A DNA stretch of 64,000 nt, taken from Paraburkholderia sp. FT54 (GTDB lineage Bacteria > Pseudomonadota > Gammaproteobacteria > Burkholderiales > Burkholderiaceae). The DNA is taken from the NCBI RefSeq assembly GCF_031585635.1, contig NZ_CP134195.1:3968001-4032000 (forward strand), written 5' to 3'. A program made the position numbers and the translations under genes. The notes below the pieces were generated by a model, which had not been told where the DNA came from, searched no databases, and saw only the letters and a program-made list of their open reading frames with translations. Shown in pieces: positions 46,296-56,611 of the stretch (positions within the stretch are counted from its first letter, which is position 1; every line of letters starts with the position of its first letter).

Positions 46296-46994
46296 ATGAG
46301 CACCACTTCCCGATGGATCGACATTCCCGCTGGTAACGACAGTTTCGGCGGCTATCTGGCGTTGCCCAAGGGCGGCAAGGGACCGGCCGTCATCATCATT
46401 CAGGAAATCTTCGGCGTGAATAGCCACATCCGTTCGGTCGCGGATCAGTACGCGCAGGACGGCTACGTTGCGCTCGCACCGGACGTGTTCTGGCGCGTGC
46501 AACCGCGCGTGGAATTGACGTATGACGGCGCCGACCGCGAAAAGGGCATCGAACTGATGCAGGAGCTCAAGCTCGACGACGCCGTGGCCGACATCGGCGC
46601 AGCCGCAGCCGCACTGCGCGCCATGCCGGAAGTGACCGGCAAGGTCGCGGCCATCGGCTTCTGCTTTGGCGGCCGGCTCGCGTATCTGGCCGCGGCGCAA
46701 GGCACGCTCGACGGCGCGGTCGCCTACTACGGCGGCGGCATTCAAAACCAGCTCGACGAAGCCGCGAAGGTCAAGGTGCCGATGCAGTTCCACTACGGCG
46801 AACTCGACGCGCATATTCCGCTGTCGGCCGTCGGTCAGATTCAGGAACGTTTCGCCGGCCGCACGGACGCCGAGTTCAACATCTACCCGAACGCCGATCA
46901 CGGCTTCAACTGCTCGGACCGCGCTTCGTATAACCAGCGCGCTGCCGCATTGGCGCATGGCCGCACGCTGACCTTCCTCGGCGAACGTCTGTAA
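46296..46994 (+). CDS. dienelactone hydrolase family protein
   Basis: A 232-residue alpha/beta hydrolase. The Cys nucleophile lies in GFCFGG, the Asp in YGELDAHIP and the His in YPNADHGFNC, the Cys-Asp-His triad of dienelactone hydrolases. The cap IIIQEIFGVNSHIRSVADQY is also typical. It could act in chloroaromatic breakdown, but it stands alone here, so the natural ester is unknown. GGAGAG precedes the ATG at 46296. Confidence 0.93.
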   Translation: MSTTSRWIDIPAGNDSFGGYLALPKGGKGPAVIIIQEIFGVNSHIRSVADQYAQDGYVALAPDVFWRVQPRVELTYDGADREKGIELMQELKLDDAVADIGAAAAALRAMPEVTGKVAAIGFCFGGRLAYLAAAQGTLDGAVAYYGGGIQNQLDEAAKVKVPMQFHYGELDAHIPLSAVGQIQERFAGRTDAEFNIYPNADHGFNCSDRASYNQRAAALAHGRTLTFLGERL

Positions 46995-47137
46995 CGCGCC
47001 GTTTTAATTGGCGCGCTTGTTGGCGCGCTTGTTGGTGCCGCTATTCGTGTCGTTAATTTGCGCGCTTCAATTGCGCTTTTTTGCTGGCGGTTTTTCTCGC
47101 GCTAGCAACTCGCGCACATAACTCAGTTACTCTCTCA

Positions 47138-47170
47138 AAGACGGCGTGTCAGCGGCACGCCGTCTTTTTC
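47138..47170 (+). terminator. terminator after the dienelactone hydrolase gene
   Basis: Stem AAAGACGGCGTG/CACGCCGTCTTT (12 bp, perfect) followed by TTTCC. It lies in a 279-bp gap that also contains a short tandem repeat of GCGCGCTTGTTG. Confidence 0.8.
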
Positions 47171-47273
47171 CATGTGCGGCGATCAATCCGCTCGACGGAC
47201 GCTCCAGCGGCACCGTGCATCGCGCGCATGGACACCGGCCGCACAACACTCGAAAAGCGAGGGCTCATCCGTC

Positions 47274-48794
47274 GTGCAAACAGACTATCTCGCCCATGAC
47301 GCCACCGGCCTCGCCGAACTGGTACGCAAGCGTGAGGCAAGCGCGCGCGAGTTGCTCGACATTGCAATTTCACGCACCGAAGCCGTCAATCCCGCCATCA
47401 ATGCGATTGTCCTGAAGGACTACGACGCAGCCCGTCAACGCGCTTCACGCGACGACGCAAGCCGGGCGAACGGCGCGGGCAATGCGGATCGCGTCAGCGC
47501 GCAAACAGCGCTGGCTGGCGTGCCTTATCTGATCAAGGATCTCGGCGCCCCGGTCGCCGGACTGCGCATGGCGATGGGCAGCCGCCACTACCGCCATTTC
47601 GTCCCCACCGAAGACGCGCCCGTGGTCGCGCTGGTAAAAGCGGCCGGCCTCAACATCTTCGCCAAGACCAGCACATCCGAGCTCGGTCAGATGCCTTATA
47701 CGGAGCCCGAACTGTTCGGCGCGTGCCGCAATCCGTGGAATCTCGACCATACGCCGGGCGGCTCGAGCGGTGGCGCGGCGGCGGCGGTTGCCGCCGGCAT
47801 CGTGCCGCTCGCGCATGCGTCGGACGGCGGCGGCTCGATCCGCATTCCGGCATCATGCTGCGGACTCTTCGGTCTCAAACCTTCACGCGGGCGTGTGCCG
47901 CGTGCGACGGCGGCAGCAGCAGCCGGTGAACTCGGCGTCGATCTTGCGGTGTCGCGCAGTGTGCGCGACAGTGCGTTGCTGCTCGATCTGCTCGCGGGCA
48001 ATGCGGACAGACCGCTCGGCGCGCCGGGCACGTTTCTGAGCGCGAGCCGCGAGCCGTGCAAGCCGCTGAATATCGCGTACGTCACCGAGCCGATGCTGGC
48101 GCCGTCGCTTTCCGCCGACGCGCGCGCCGCACTCGAAGACGCCGCGCAACTCGCCAGCTCGCTCGGCCATAACATCGAACCGGTCTCGCTCGGCATCGAC
48201 TTCGCGGCGGTTCGCCACGCGTTCCTCACGCTCTGGTCCGTGACGGCGGAAGATCTGGTGCTGAATGCCGAGCGCATCAGCGGCCGCAAACCGCTGCGCG
48301 CCGAATTCGAGATTTCGACGTGGACGATGGCGCATGTGGGCCGCAAACTCGGCGAGCGCGGCCTGCCCGCCGCGCTTGAAGAGCAGCGCCGGATTACCGA
48401 GCGCCTCACCGATCTGCTGAACCGCTACGACGTGGTCTTGTGCGCCACGCTCGCCGCGCCGCCGATCAAGATCGGCGAGATGCACCCCACTCCCGCTGAA
48501 CGCATGCAGATGCGCGCCGTGACCGCCATGCCGCTCGAAGCGCTGATGAAGAAGGTTCTGATGGAAGCATCGAATAAGGCGTTTACGTGGGCCGGTTGCA
48601 CGGAACTGTTCAACCTGAGCGGCCAGCCGGCGATGTCGGTACCGCTTTACTGGAATGCGCGCGGACTGCCGATCGGCGTGCAATTCGCCGCGCGCGACGG
48701 CGGCGAGGCGACGCTGCTGCGTCTGGCGGCGCAGCTCGAAACGGCACGGCCGTGGTTCGACAAGCGGCCGCCGTTGGTGAAGGCACGCAGCTAG
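47274..48794 (+). CDS. amidase (amidase-signature family)
   Basis: A 506-residue amidohydrolase of the Ser-cisSer-Lys class. Lys lies in [14 protein letters not shown] and the Gly/Ser-rich signature is [17 protein letters not shown], with the serine nucleophile in [15 protein letters not shown]. It probably hydrolyses an aliphatic or aryl amide. A GTG start at 47274 follows GAGGG; the open frame extends further upstream but reads as non-protein there. Confidence 0.92.
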   Translation: MQTDYLAHDATGLAELVRKREASARELLDIAISRTEAVNPAINAIVLKDYDAARQRASRDDASRANGAGNADRVSAQTALAGVPYLIKDLGAPVAGLRMAMGSRHYRHFVPTEDAPVVALVKAAGLNIFAKTSTSELGQMPYTEPELFGACRNPWNLDHTPGGSSGGAAAAVAAGIVPLAHASDGGGSIRIPASCCGLFGLKPSRGRVPRATAAAAAGELGVDLAVSRSVRDSALLLDLLAGNADRPLGAPGTFLSASREPCKPLNIAYVTEPMLAPSLSADARAALEDAAQLASSLGHNIEPVSLGIDFAAVRHAFLTLWSVTAEDLVLNAERISGRKPLRAEFEISTWTMAHVGRKLGERGLPAALEEQRRITERLTDLLNRYDVVLCATLAAPPIKIGEMHPTPAERMQMRAVTAMPLEALMKKVLMEASNKAFTWAGCTELFNLSGQPAMSVPLYWNARGLPIGVQFAARDGGEATLLRLAAQLETARPWFDKRPPLVKARS

Positions 48795-48881
48795 GCGAGA
48801 GGTGTGGGAGCAGATGTCGCAGCGAAGTAGCGGTAATGGCCCGCAGCCGGCCTCAAAGCCAGGCTAAAACGCCGCCGCCGT

Positions 48882-50174
48882 TCAAGCCGGTTTGCGATGC
48901 GCGTCGAGGTCCGCGTGGCGCTTGCCTGGAATGCAAGCCACGGCGACGATCGACAGCGCCAGTCCGGCCATCACGTAGTAGGTCGGCGCGAGCGGCGAGC
49001 CGGTAGTCTTGATGAGCCACGTCACGACGAAGGGCCCGAAGCCGCCGAACACCATCACCGCGATGTTGTAGCCGAGCGATAAGCCGATCGAGCGCACGTT
49101 CGCCGGAAACAGCTCCGCGATCAGCGCGCCGAATGGCCCGTAATAGCCGGACAGCGAGACCGACAGCAGCGCCTGCACCAGAATCAGTTTCGACACGGTC
49201 GGCTCCGCCTCGAGCCACGCGAACAGCGGATAGATGATCACGAGCGTGATCACCAGCGACCACAGCGACAGCCCCTTGCGACCAATGCGGTCCGACCACG
49301 CGCCGGTCAATGGCGAAAGCACCGTCAACAGCAGATTGCCGACGATCACCGCGTAAAAGGATTGCGCGTAAGGCAGCTTCAGTTGATTGACCGCGAAGGT
49401 CGGCAGATAGCTGATCAGCACGTAGATCGTCACCGTAAGCGCGATCACCGAACCGAGTCCACAGAGCACGTCGCGGCTGTGTGTTCTGAAGACTTCGCCG
49501 AGCGTCGCGCGCCGCGCGGTTTTTTGCGCAAGCAGAAACGCTTCCGAATCCGCGAGATGCCGGCGAATATAAAAGCCGACCGGGCCGATGACCAAACCCA
49601 GGATGAAGGGCACACGCCAGCCCCAGGATTTCAGCGCCTCGGGTGACAGCCCACGCGTGATCAATGCCCCCACCAACGCGCCGAGCAACAGCGCCGCCGC
49701 CTGGCTCGCCATCTGCCAACTGCCGTAGAAGCCGCGCTTCGAGAACGGCGCCGCTTCGATCAGCAATGCCGTCGAACTGCCGAACTCGCCGCCAGCGGAA
49801 AAGCCTTGCAGCAAGCGTCCGACTACGATCATCAACGGCGCGCCGATGCCGATCGCCGAATACGGCGGTGCGATCGCCAGCAGCAGCATGCCGAGCGTCA
49901 TCAGCACGATCACCAGGGACAACGCCGCTTTGCGTCCCGCGCGATCCGCATAGAGTCCGAGTACGATGCCGCCGACCGGCCGCATGACGAAAGCGACGCC
50001 GAACGTCGCGGTGGCGAGAAGCAACGACGAATAGTTGTTGCCGGCCGGGAAGAACAACTGCGCGATCACCACCGTCAGAAAACTGAACACGGTGAAGTCG
50101 TACCACTCGAGTGCATTGCCGATCACAGCCGCGACGACGGCTCGCGTATGAAGGCTCCTTGACGCTGGTTTCAT
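48882..50174 (-). CDS. MHS family MFS transporter (proline/citrate/ketoglutarate type)
   Basis: A 430-residue transporter of the metabolite:proton symporter family. GNALEWYDFTVFSFLTVVIA is the diagnostic helix-1 motif. FVMRPVGGIVLGLYADRAGR is the loop 2-3 signature, and RLLQGFSAGGEFGSSTALLI is also conserved. Family members import carboxylates, proline, betaine or similar compounds. The gene is convergent with the amidase gene. The substrate is not assignable. Confidence 0.93.
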   Translation of the reverse strand: MKPASRSLHTRAVVAAVIGNALEWYDFTVFSFLTVVIAQLFFPAGNNYSSLLLATATFGVAFVMRPVGGIVLGLYADRAGRKAALSLVIVLMTLGMLLLAIAPPYSAIGIGAPLMIVVGRLLQGFSAGGEFGSSTALLIEAAPFSKRGFYGSWQMASQAAALLLGALVGALITRGLSPEALKSWGWRVPFILGLVIGPVGFYIRRHLADSEAFLLAQKTARRATLGEVFRTHSRDVLCGLGSVIALTVTIYVLISYLPTFAVNQLKLPYAQSFYAVIVGNLLLTVLSPLTGAWSDRIGRKGLSLWSLVITLVIIYPLFAWLEAEPTVSKLILVQALLSVSLSGYYGPFGALIAELFPANVRSIGLSLGYNIAVMVFGGFGPFVVTWLIKTTGSPLAPTYYVMAGLALSIVAVACIPGKRHADLDAHRKPA

Positions 50175-50312
50175 TCGAATCTCCAGCCTGCCAAAAGTAT
50201 CCCGTGGTGCGTCGTTTTAGTGCAATGCCGTATTTGCGCGAGCGAGAAAAAAGACCGCGAGCCTGAGAGGTCGCCTTGGAGTGTAAAGAGCGCACAAGCG
50301 GTTTTCAAGCAG

Positions 50313-50348
50313 CAAAAAGGCGTCTGCCGCGCGGGGTGGCAGACGCCT
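50313..50348 (-). terminator. terminator of the HiPIP gene
   Basis: Minus-strand stem AGGCGTCTGCC/GGCAGACGCCT (11 bp) followed by TTTTT, about 80 bp after the HiPIP stop codon. Confidence 0.8.
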
Positions 50349-50429
50349 GAATGATTGAACCTCGAATGCGGACCGCCATGTTGCGGCGCATTTCGCGCAA
50401 CACTGAATGCGTGTGCGGCAGCTGGGTAA

Positions 50430-50741
50430 TCAGGCCTTCTTGTTATATGCGCTGCACCAACCCTTGCTCGCGACCTGCTTGCCGGCGAACATCGGGCAGC
50501 CGCCGTAGGCGTCGGTCGGCTTGGCCTGATAGAAACTGCAGTTGCCGCAGTCCTGGCCCGCTGCGTACTTGGCGAACTTCGCCTTGTCGATTTTCGTGGC
50601 GTCTGCCTTATAGCCGAGTGCTTGCGCGGTCGGATCGCTTTCGGAGACTTTCGGTGCGTCGGCGAATGCCTGGCGCGACAGGGCAAAGGTGGACGCCACA
50701 CCAATGCTGGTGATCAAAAACGTACGACGGGAAGGTTTCAT
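50430..50741 (-). CDS. high-potential iron-sulfur protein (HiPIP)
   Basis: A 103-residue periplasmic electron carrier. The Tat-type signal has the twin-arginine SRRTFLITS and ends near AFA. The mature part contains four cysteines for one [4Fe-4S] cluster: DCGNC, GGCPMF and GWCSAY. The spacing matches HiPIPs. It probably serves soluble electron transfer in respiration. It is monocistronic with its own terminator. Confidence 0.93.
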   Translation of the reverse strand: MKPSRRTFLITSIGVASTFALSRQAFADAPKVSESDPTAQALGYKADATKIDKAKFAKYAAGQDCGNCSFYQAKPTDAYGGCPMFAGKQVASKGWCSAYNKKA

Positions 50742-51002
50742 GGGGACTTACTCCATCTATATTGAACTGATCGCCGTTCTAGTGACAGCGGTCCCCAAGG
50801 ATAGCAATGAAGCCGTCGCGCGTGACTGTCCAAATGATAGAGATAACCGAATTGGTACGACTGCGCGTCCGAATGTCGCGCGGGAATGCGAATCGATCGC
50901 ATGCGAAGTGAGCGCTCTGCGCGAGCGGGCAATGCGAGGACAATACGAAAGCGCGCGAGCTGAGCACTCGCAGTGAAACGGGCAATGCGAACCGCGCGCG
51001 AA

Positions 51003-52109
51003 TTACGCGCGTCCGCTCAACTCGCACACTCGCTGCGCGATCGCAAGCGACGCCGTCAATCCCGGCGACTCGATACCGAACAGATTGACGAGTCCACGCA
51101 CACCATGCGCGGCCGGACCTTGAATCACGAAGTCGGCAGCGGGTTCGCCGGGACCGGAAAGCTTCGGGCGAATGCCCGCATACGCGGGTTGCAACGCATC
51201 GTCCGGAAGTGCGGGCCAATAGGCACGGATCGCCGCATAAAACGATTCAGCGCGACGCGGATCGACGTCGTAATTGATCGCATCGACCCATTCGACGTCG
51301 GGACCGAAACGCGCCTGGCCGCCGAGGTCGATGGTCAGATGCACGCCGAGTCCGGCTTCGTTCGGCATCGGATAAATGAGGCGGCTGAATGGCGCGCGCC
51401 CTGAGATGCTGAAGTAGTTGCCGCGCGCGAGATAGAGCGGCGGCACATGCCGCGCGTCGAGTCCCCGGATCTTGCGCGCCAGTGCGTTCGCCTGCAAACC
51501 GGCGCTGTTGATCACGCATGCTGCGCTGATCGTGGTCGGCGCGTCGCCGCCCACCTTGATGATGAAGCGGCCGTTGCTTGCTTCGATCGCCTGGACCGGC
51601 GCGCGAAACGCGCACACCGCGCCGTCGCGTTCGGCGTCACCCTGCAGCGCGAGCATGAACTGATGACTGTCGACGATACCGGTCTGCGGCGAGAACACCG
51701 CTTCGACACATTCGAGCGCGGGTTCGAGCGCTTGCGCCTGGTCGCCGGTGATTCGCATCAGGTCGAGCACACCATTGTCGCGGCCTTTGGCCATGATGCT
51801 TTCGAGCTGAGGAATCTGGTTGCGTGAAGTGGCCACCAGCAATTTGCCGCAGCGTGAATGCGGCACGTTGCGCTCGACGCAGTAGTCGTAGAGCATCTCG
51901 CGACCGCGCACGCACAGCGCGGCTTTGAGCGAACCGCGTGGATAGTAGATGCCCGCGTGAATCACCTCGCTGTTGCGCGAGCTGGTGCCCACGCCGATCG
52001 CTTCAGCCGCTTCCAGCACGATCACGTCGCGCCCACGCGCGGCCAGTGCGCGCGCCACCGCGAGCCCGATCACGCCGGCGCCGATCACTACACATTCGAT
52101 TTGGTCCAT
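51003..52109 (-). CDS. FAD-dependent oxidoreductase (L-2-hydroxyglutarate dehydrogenase-like)
   Basis: A 368-residue DAO/GlpD-type flavoprotein. [20 protein letters not shown] is the FAD-binding Rossmann motif. [20 protein letters not shown] is characteristic of the LhgO/L2HGDH group, and [10 protein letters not shown] and [15 protein letters not shown] complete the C-terminal FAD contacts. Likely substrates are 2-hydroxyacids. The ATG at 52109 gives the normal N-terminus, although AAGGGA is close to it. Confidence 0.88.
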   Translation of the reverse strand: MDQIECVVIGAGVIGLAVARALAARGRDVIVLEAAEAIGVGTSSRNSEVIHAGIYYPRGSLKAALCVRGREMLYDYCVERNVPHSRCGKLLVATSRNQIPQLESIMAKGRDNGVLDLMRITGDQAQALEPALECVEAVFSPQTGIVDSHQFMLALQGDAERDGAVCAFRAPVQAIEASNGRFIIKVGGDAPTTISAACVINSAGLQANALARKIRGLDARHVPPLYLARGNYFSISGRAPFSRLIYPMPNEAGLGVHLTIDLGGQARFGPDVEWVDAINYDVDPRRAESFYAAIRAYWPALPDDALQPAYAGIRPKLSGPGEPAADFVIQGPAAHGVRGLVNLFGIESPGLTASLAIAQRVCELSGRA

Positions 52110-52267
52110 GTCCCTTGACGCGGCCAAGCTCGCCGCGCGCTACCTCGTTCACCCGATCAAGATGAAGACAGGATGCGGCTGTCGCGAGCCGTACACCGCT
52201 CGCTGCCGACCGCACCTGCCCATTCGCAACCGCTACGTAAAATTGTACGACGCCGTACAGACACAAA

Positions 52268-52296
52268 TGCCCGCAGTCGGTAATGGCTGCGGGCAT
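52268..52296 (-). terminator. hairpin terminator downstream of the small basic ORF
   Basis: Stem TGCCCGCAG/CTGCGGGCA (9 bp) followed on the minus strand by ATTTGTG. It lies about 40 bp after the stop of the open frame at 52333-52554, supporting that frame as expressed. Confidence 0.55.
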
Positions 52297-52332
52297 GCGG
52301 TCTTGAGCGGGTCTCAAACGTAGCGGCCGGAC

Positions 52333-52554
52333 TTAATTAGTGTACGCCGTCGAGGGTCGTAGCGCTCGCTTCTTCGCGCGTGCGATGAACGTGGCGCGCA
52401 GCTTCGGGCTAATCCGGCGGCCCGAGCAAACAACCGGCGCCTGATTCTGTGTGCTGACGCCGCGACGCGCAGCCGCCGCCACATGGGTCTTTTGCGCGAC
52501 GTTGGCTTGCGCTTGCGCGCGGGTCACGCCGTCAGGTTGCGTGTATGTGGCCAC
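52333..52554 (-). CDS. small basic hypothetical protein
   Basis: A 73-codon frame (first residues VATYTQPDGVTRAQAQANVA, with a GTG start) and a basic C-terminus (SPKLRATFIARAKKRALRPS). GVTRAQAQA is reminiscent of DUF4148-like proteins but too short to assign. A terminator hairpin follows it. The start context is weak. Confidence 0.4.
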   Translation of the reverse strand: MATYTQPDGVTRAQAQANVAQKTHVAAAARRGVSTQNQAPVVCSGRRISPKLRATFIARAKKRALRPSTAYTN

Positions 52555-52663
52555 TTCGGGAAGATGCGCCGTCCCGATTGATAACGGCCTAACATCTCAT
52601 TAACAGCAACAATTGCCACAGCATTCACCGCATTTTGAGCACAGATTCCCGGTTCCGCACATA

Positions 52664-52687
52664 AAAAAACCGCCCGGAGGCGGTTTT
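52664..52687 (-). terminator. terminator of the AAA-ATPase gene
   Basis: Minus-strand stem AAAACCGCC/GGCGGTTTT with a four-base loop and flanking T run, 25 bp after the ATPase stop. Confidence 0.85.
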
Positions 52688-52711
52688 TCTGGAAAAAAGC
52701 GGCAAAAATAC

Positions 52712-53689
52712 TTAGAAACCGATGGGTTTTCGCCGGTTTCCGTAGTCCAGGCGAATGTCACCGGCTTCAACATGATCGCGTCCATCGATCCGTGCCGCGC
52801 CGAACCCATTAAGGATCGCCCGGCGCATTTCACGCGGTGATGCCCGCATCAGCGCATCGAGCGCGTCGTCGCCGAGCACCTCGGGAAAGCGCAGTCCCCA
52901 GTTGTGCGCGCAGCGGATCTCGCCGTAGATTGCCTGCGCGATACGGCGCGCGCCGTCGCGATCCGGCGGAGGAATCTCGTACACGTTCATCCGGTTCAGG
53001 ATCGGCTCGGGAATCGAGCGCTCGTCGTTCGCCGTGGCAATCCAGATCACATGCCCGGCATTGATCGGAACCTCGGCGAATTCGTCGATGAAGGTCTGCG
53101 CCGTGTCATGCTCCAGCAGCGCGTACAACGCGCCGAGCGGATCGTATTGCGAATCGCCAGTGGCCTTGTCGATTTCGTCGACGGCGATCACCGGGTTCGC
53201 ATAGCTGCCGTTCACGAGCGCATCGAACACCTTGCCCGGCTTCGCGTTCTTCCATTGCGACGAGGCGCCCGACAGAATCCAGCCAGCCGTCAGCGAACTC
53301 ATCGCCACATATTGATACGCGGTGCCGAGCAGGCGCGCCAACTGCTTGGCAAAGTGAGTCTTGCCGATGCCGGGGTCGCCGAGCAGGAGGATCGGCATCA
53401 GCTCGAGCCGGTCTTCTGTCTCGAGACACAAGGCGACCTGTTTGCGGATGTCGTCGAGTGGCGTGGAAAAGTTGGGCAGCGCGTCGATCAGATCGTCGAT
53501 CGACGGCATGCGGTTCGGCTTCACGCAGAAGCGCAGATTGCCGGTTTTCAGCATCTTTTCGTATGTCGCGCGCAATGCCTCGTTCGCGCCTTCGCCGAGA
53601 TCGTTCAGCGCGGTCTCGACCTGATCGAGGTCGTACACCCGACTGAAAGACGCCACGGCGATTTCCTGTTTGACCATTGCAGTTGTCAT
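52712..53689 (-). CDS. MoxR/Lon-like AAA+ ATPase
   Basis: A 325-residue ATPase. Walker A is LLLGDPGIGKTHFAK, Walker B is VIAVDEIDKA, and sensor 1 is IWIATANDERSIPEPIL with a following Arg finger. The layout resembles the ATPase module of Lon-type proteins but without a protease domain, so it probably acts as a chaperone or remodelling factor. It is followed by a strong terminator. It seems to be monocistronic. Confidence 0.85.
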   Translation of the reverse strand: MTTAMVKQEIAVASFSRVYDLDQVETALNDLGEGANEALRATYEKMLKTGNLRFCVKPNRMPSIDDLIDALPNFSTPLDDIRKQVALCLETEDRLELMPILLLGDPGIGKTHFAKQLARLLGTAYQYVAMSSLTAGWILSGASSQWKNAKPGKVFDALVNGSYANPVIAVDEIDKATGDSQYDPLGALYALLEHDTAQTFIDEFAEVPINAGHVIWIATANDERSIPEPILNRMNVYEIPPPDRDGARRIAQAIYGEIRCAHNWGLRFPEVLGDDALDALMRASPREMRRAILNGFGAARIDGRDHVEAGDIRLDYGNRRKPIGF

Positions 53690-53957
53690 CGCTCACCCCG
53701 TCTGGCTGGTCCCGCTGCCGCGGCTCCTTGTATGGCGCCGCTTCAGGTCCAGTGTAACGAGGACATATTCGTGTGCAAGCCAGCAGTCGTACCGCTCTGC
53801 TGCTAACTGCGGGTTGTTTTCGGTAATTCCTTGCCTTACCTGAAATGGATTGTTGCTGAACCCGGCCCCGTTTGACGTGTCAGAAAGGCGTTGCGCCCAT
53901 CAGGGGTAAGATGGCCCTCTGACTACGCTGCGGGTCCCGCGACCGGAGACTTCTTTT

Positions 53958-54485
53958 ATGTGGAAAACCAGTATCGCGGCTTTGTTGCTCGGCACCTCGT
54001 TGCTTGCGAATGCACAACAAAGCGCACAACAAGGCTCACAACAACGGCCGGCGCAGCAGGTCGTGCAATGGCAGTTGCAGGTCATGCGTGACGGCCAGCA
54101 AATCGACGCATTCGACGGCACCACCACCGTCGGCCAGGCGCGCACGGACACGCATCACAAGATGGTGCAACATAACGTCGGCTGCAAGGATCAGCCCGCC
54201 GGCAGTATCGATCTGGCGCGCACGTTGACTGTCTCGCCGCTGCAGGCGGATGCGAGCGGCGTCACACTGTCGATCGACGCGCAGGAAACGTTCGAGGAAA
54301 ACGCGGCACGGCAAACCGACACTGGCTGCAAGCTGCCGCCGCAACCGCGCCAGGTTAGCGCGAGCCATCCGGGTCTGAAGGTGGCGACGGGGCAATGGGC
54401 CAGCTGGACCATCGTCGACAAAGACCCGAACCTGGTCTACCGCGTGCGTGCAGGTCTCGCGGAGAGCGCAAACACGGCAAACTGA
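53958..54485 (+). CDS. secreted protein of unknown function
   Basis: A 175-residue protein with a clear signal peptide (MWKTSIAALLLGTSLLANAQ) and a following Gln-rich stretch. The mature domain has two cysteines that could form a disulfide (NVGCKDQP and TGCKLPPQ). The pattern of beta-strands suggests a small periplasmic beta-domain. I do not recognise a family. It lies 88 bp before the EEP nuclease gene on the same strand. Confidence 0.75.
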   Translation: MWKTSIAALLLGTSLLANAQQSAQQGSQQRPAQQVVQWQLQVMRDGQQIDAFDGTTTVGQARTDTHHKMVQHNVGCKDQPAGSIDLARTLTVSPLQADASGVTLSIDAQETFEENAARQTDTGCKLPPQPRQVSASHPGLKVATGQWASWTIVDKDPNLVYRVRAGLAESANTAN

Positions 54486-54573
54486 TCGAACTGATGCAAA
54501 GACCACGCAAGAGAACACGCAAACAGCGCGCGACTAACCGACGCCCCCAACCAGAACACGTGGACAACGCGGC

Positions 54574-55371
54574 ATGCGAAACCCTGAAGAATTGATCCGC
54601 GAGAGCGTAGCGCCCAAGGATTTCGTTGCGGTGAGCTGGAACCTGCATAAAGGTCGCACGCCGCTCGGCTTTCAGGCCTGGCAGGCCATGCAACGCTGGG
54701 TGCAATCGACCCACGCGGACGCCTATTTTTTACAGGAAGCGATGGCGCGGCGCATGCCGTCGCCGGTGCTGGCGAGCAGTTTCGGCGCGCCGCTCAGCGA
54801 CCCATTAAGCGACGTCTGGCATTGTCAGGCCACTGAAATCGCGCGCGCGCTCGAACTCGAAATCGCGCTCGGACCCAACGTCTTCAAACCGTCGTGGCGG
54901 CACGGCAATGCGATCCTGTCGCCGCATCCGCTCGATCTCGGCGGACGCTGGGACATCTCCGCGCATCGCTTCGAAAAACGCGGTTTGCTGGTGGCGCGCG
55001 CCACTTTCGGTGGTCACTCTGTCACGCTGCTGTGTGCGCACCTTGCGCTTACACGTTCGGCCCGCTTGCGTCAGATGAACTGGATCGCGCACTGGATCGC
55101 GAAGGAAGCGCCGGAAGGTCCGCTGGTGCTCGCCGGCGACTTCAACGACTGGCGCAACGACTCCGTGCCGCTGTTCGGCGAGCACGGCTTGCAGGAAGTG
55201 GCCACGCTGCTCGGCGAGGCCGGCCGCACCTTTCCGGCTTTCTCACCGGCACTCGCGCTCGACAAGATGTTCGTGCGCGGCATGAAGCCGATCGAGTGGA
55301 TCCAGCCGACGCAGGAAACCGCGTGGCTCTCGGATCACTTGCCGTATATGGCGCGCCTGCGAGTCGAATAG
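54574..55371 (+). CDS. endonuclease/exonuclease/phosphatase family protein
   Basis: A 265-residue EEP-fold enzyme. The conserved blocks are VSWNLHKG, YFLQEA, LVLAGDFNDWRND and WLSDHLPY, holding the metal-binding Asn, Glu and Asp-x-Asn and the terminal Asp-His. It probably acts on DNA or a phosphodiester or phospholipid headgroup. No signal peptide is seen. Confidence 0.92.
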   Translation: MRNPEELIRESVAPKDFVAVSWNLHKGRTPLGFQAWQAMQRWVQSTHADAYFLQEAMARRMPSPVLASSFGAPLSDPLSDVWHCQATEIARALELEIALGPNVFKPSWRHGNAILSPHPLDLGGRWDISAHRFEKRGLLVARATFGGHSVTLLCAHLALTRSARLRQMNWIAHWIAKEAPEGPLVLAGDFNDWRNDSVPLFGEHGLQEVATLLGEAGRTFPAFSPALALDKMFVRGMKPIEWIQPTQETAWLSDHLPYMARLRVE

Positions 55372-55401
55372 AGGCAGTCCTTCAGACGCGAGCGCCGCCC
55401 A

Positions 55402-56382
55402 TCAATCCTTGTGCGGCGTCCATTTCAGCGTCGCGGCAATCTCCTCGCCCGGCTGCAGCACGCAGCCGCCTACATGCTCACGCAGGCCGACCGCGTTGAA
55501 GCAATTGGTGGTGTTGGTCACTGGTTCCACGCAGAGTTGCGCGTCGTTGGCCGGTGCGAACACCACCATGTGATCGAACGGCGCGTCGGCTGTCATCGTC
55601 AGCCGACGGTGTTCGTCGGGCCAGGCAATGGTCGCCTCGCGCGACCAGTTCGCAAAGTTGTTGTCGAGATCGAACGCGTCCGGCGACATGCCTTCGCGCA
55701 ATGCACTCACAGCGGGATGCGGGCCGAGATGCGTCGGCAACACATCGGCGTCGGCGTGCCACATGGCTTTCACCTCGGCGTACACGCGCGTCTGCGCGGT
55801 ACGCGGATAGTACGGGTGATGTCCCATGCCGAACGGCATCGGCCGATTGGCCAGGTTTTGCGCGGACAGCGTGATGCACAGCGCGCCGCCGCTCAACTCG
55901 ATACGCTGCCGCGCGCGATAGCGAAACGGCCAGTCGCCTGGTATGCGCGAATCCGGTTCATGCTCGAAGTGCAGTTCCACCGAGCTTTCCGTGCGCGCCC
56001 CCACTTGCCACGGGTGCCGCCACGCATTCCCATGCAGGGCGTGGGCGAAGCGCACGTCGTTGCCGGCGAGATCAATCGTGCGGCCGTCGAATTCGAAACG
56101 CGCGTCGCGAATTCGGTTGCAATAGGGAAACAGCGGAAAGCTCGCCATGCGCAGCGGGTCGCGTTGAACGAAGGCCGCCGCCGCGGCTGGCCGCAACCAG
56201 TGCAACGCGCCGTCGGGCGTCGTTTCGTAGAAGGCCGCCAGCGCGCCGCCCACTTCGGGTGCGATCACGGCACGCAGCGCGCCGGCCGAGAGCGTGACGA
56301 CCGTGGCCACGACCGCGGGGTCGTCGAGCCACATGAGGCCGTTCGCGAGCGGCCGGATCGGGTTCAAGGAAACGTCGCGCAT
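55402..56382 (-). CDS. aldose 1-epimerase family protein
   Basis: A 326-residue galactose-mutarotase-fold protein. FPLFPYCNRIRDARFEFDGR is the substrate loop with Asn and Arg, ALHGNAWRHPW holds the first catalytic His, and FGMGHHPYYPR contains the second. The Glu lies in VEPVTNTTNCFN. It interconverts sugar anomers. The gene is divergent from a LacI regulator of a sugar ABC system, and possible operators lie in the shared gap, so it is likely induced with the importer. Confidence 0.9.
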   Translation of the reverse strand: MRDVSLNPIRPLANGLMWLDDPAVVATVVTLSAGALRAVIAPEVGGALAAFYETTPDGALHWLRPAAAAAFVQRDPLRMASFPLFPYCNRIRDARFEFDGRTIDLAGNDVRFAHALHGNAWRHPWQVGARTESSVELHFEHEPDSRIPGDWPFRYRARQRIELSGGALCITLSAQNLANRPMPFGMGHHPYYPRTAQTRVYAEVKAMWHADADVLPTHLGPHPAVSALREGMSPDAFDLDNNFANWSREATIAWPDEHRRLTMTADAPFDHMVVFAPANDAQLCVEPVTNTTNCFNAVGLREHVGGCVLQPGEEIAATLKWTPHKD

Positions 56383-56521
56383 GGTCAGAAAAGGCGGTGC
56401 CTTGGGCGGATCGCGGCGTGAACGCGCATCGCTGTCTCCTATGACGAGCCGCGCACAGCGCGCGGCCGGCGGATTGTCAGAATCCGCGCGACCGAGAATC
56501 GCACGCCAAAGCGCATTCGTC

Positions 56522-56541
56522 AATATTATTAGTAATAAATT
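56522..56541. promoter_or_regulatory. putative LacI-regulator operator 1
   Basis: AATATTATTAGTAATAAATT contains the dyad TTATTAgTAATAA. A related TATTATTAGT sequence occurs at 56613 and 57757. The site lies in the gap between the epimerase and LacI genes. Confidence 0.6.
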
Positions 56542-56611
56542 CGCGCGCCAGCGTCGTGTAAACAGCGATGAAAACCTCCTAAATGACGGGTTATCGCGCG
56601 TTGCCGCGCGC

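Noticed and set aside
48853..50295. Long 480-codon frame overlapping the MHS transporter
   Set aside because: Its sequence is Arg/Gly-rich with no domain; it is a shadow of the transporter in another frame, common in high-GC DNA.
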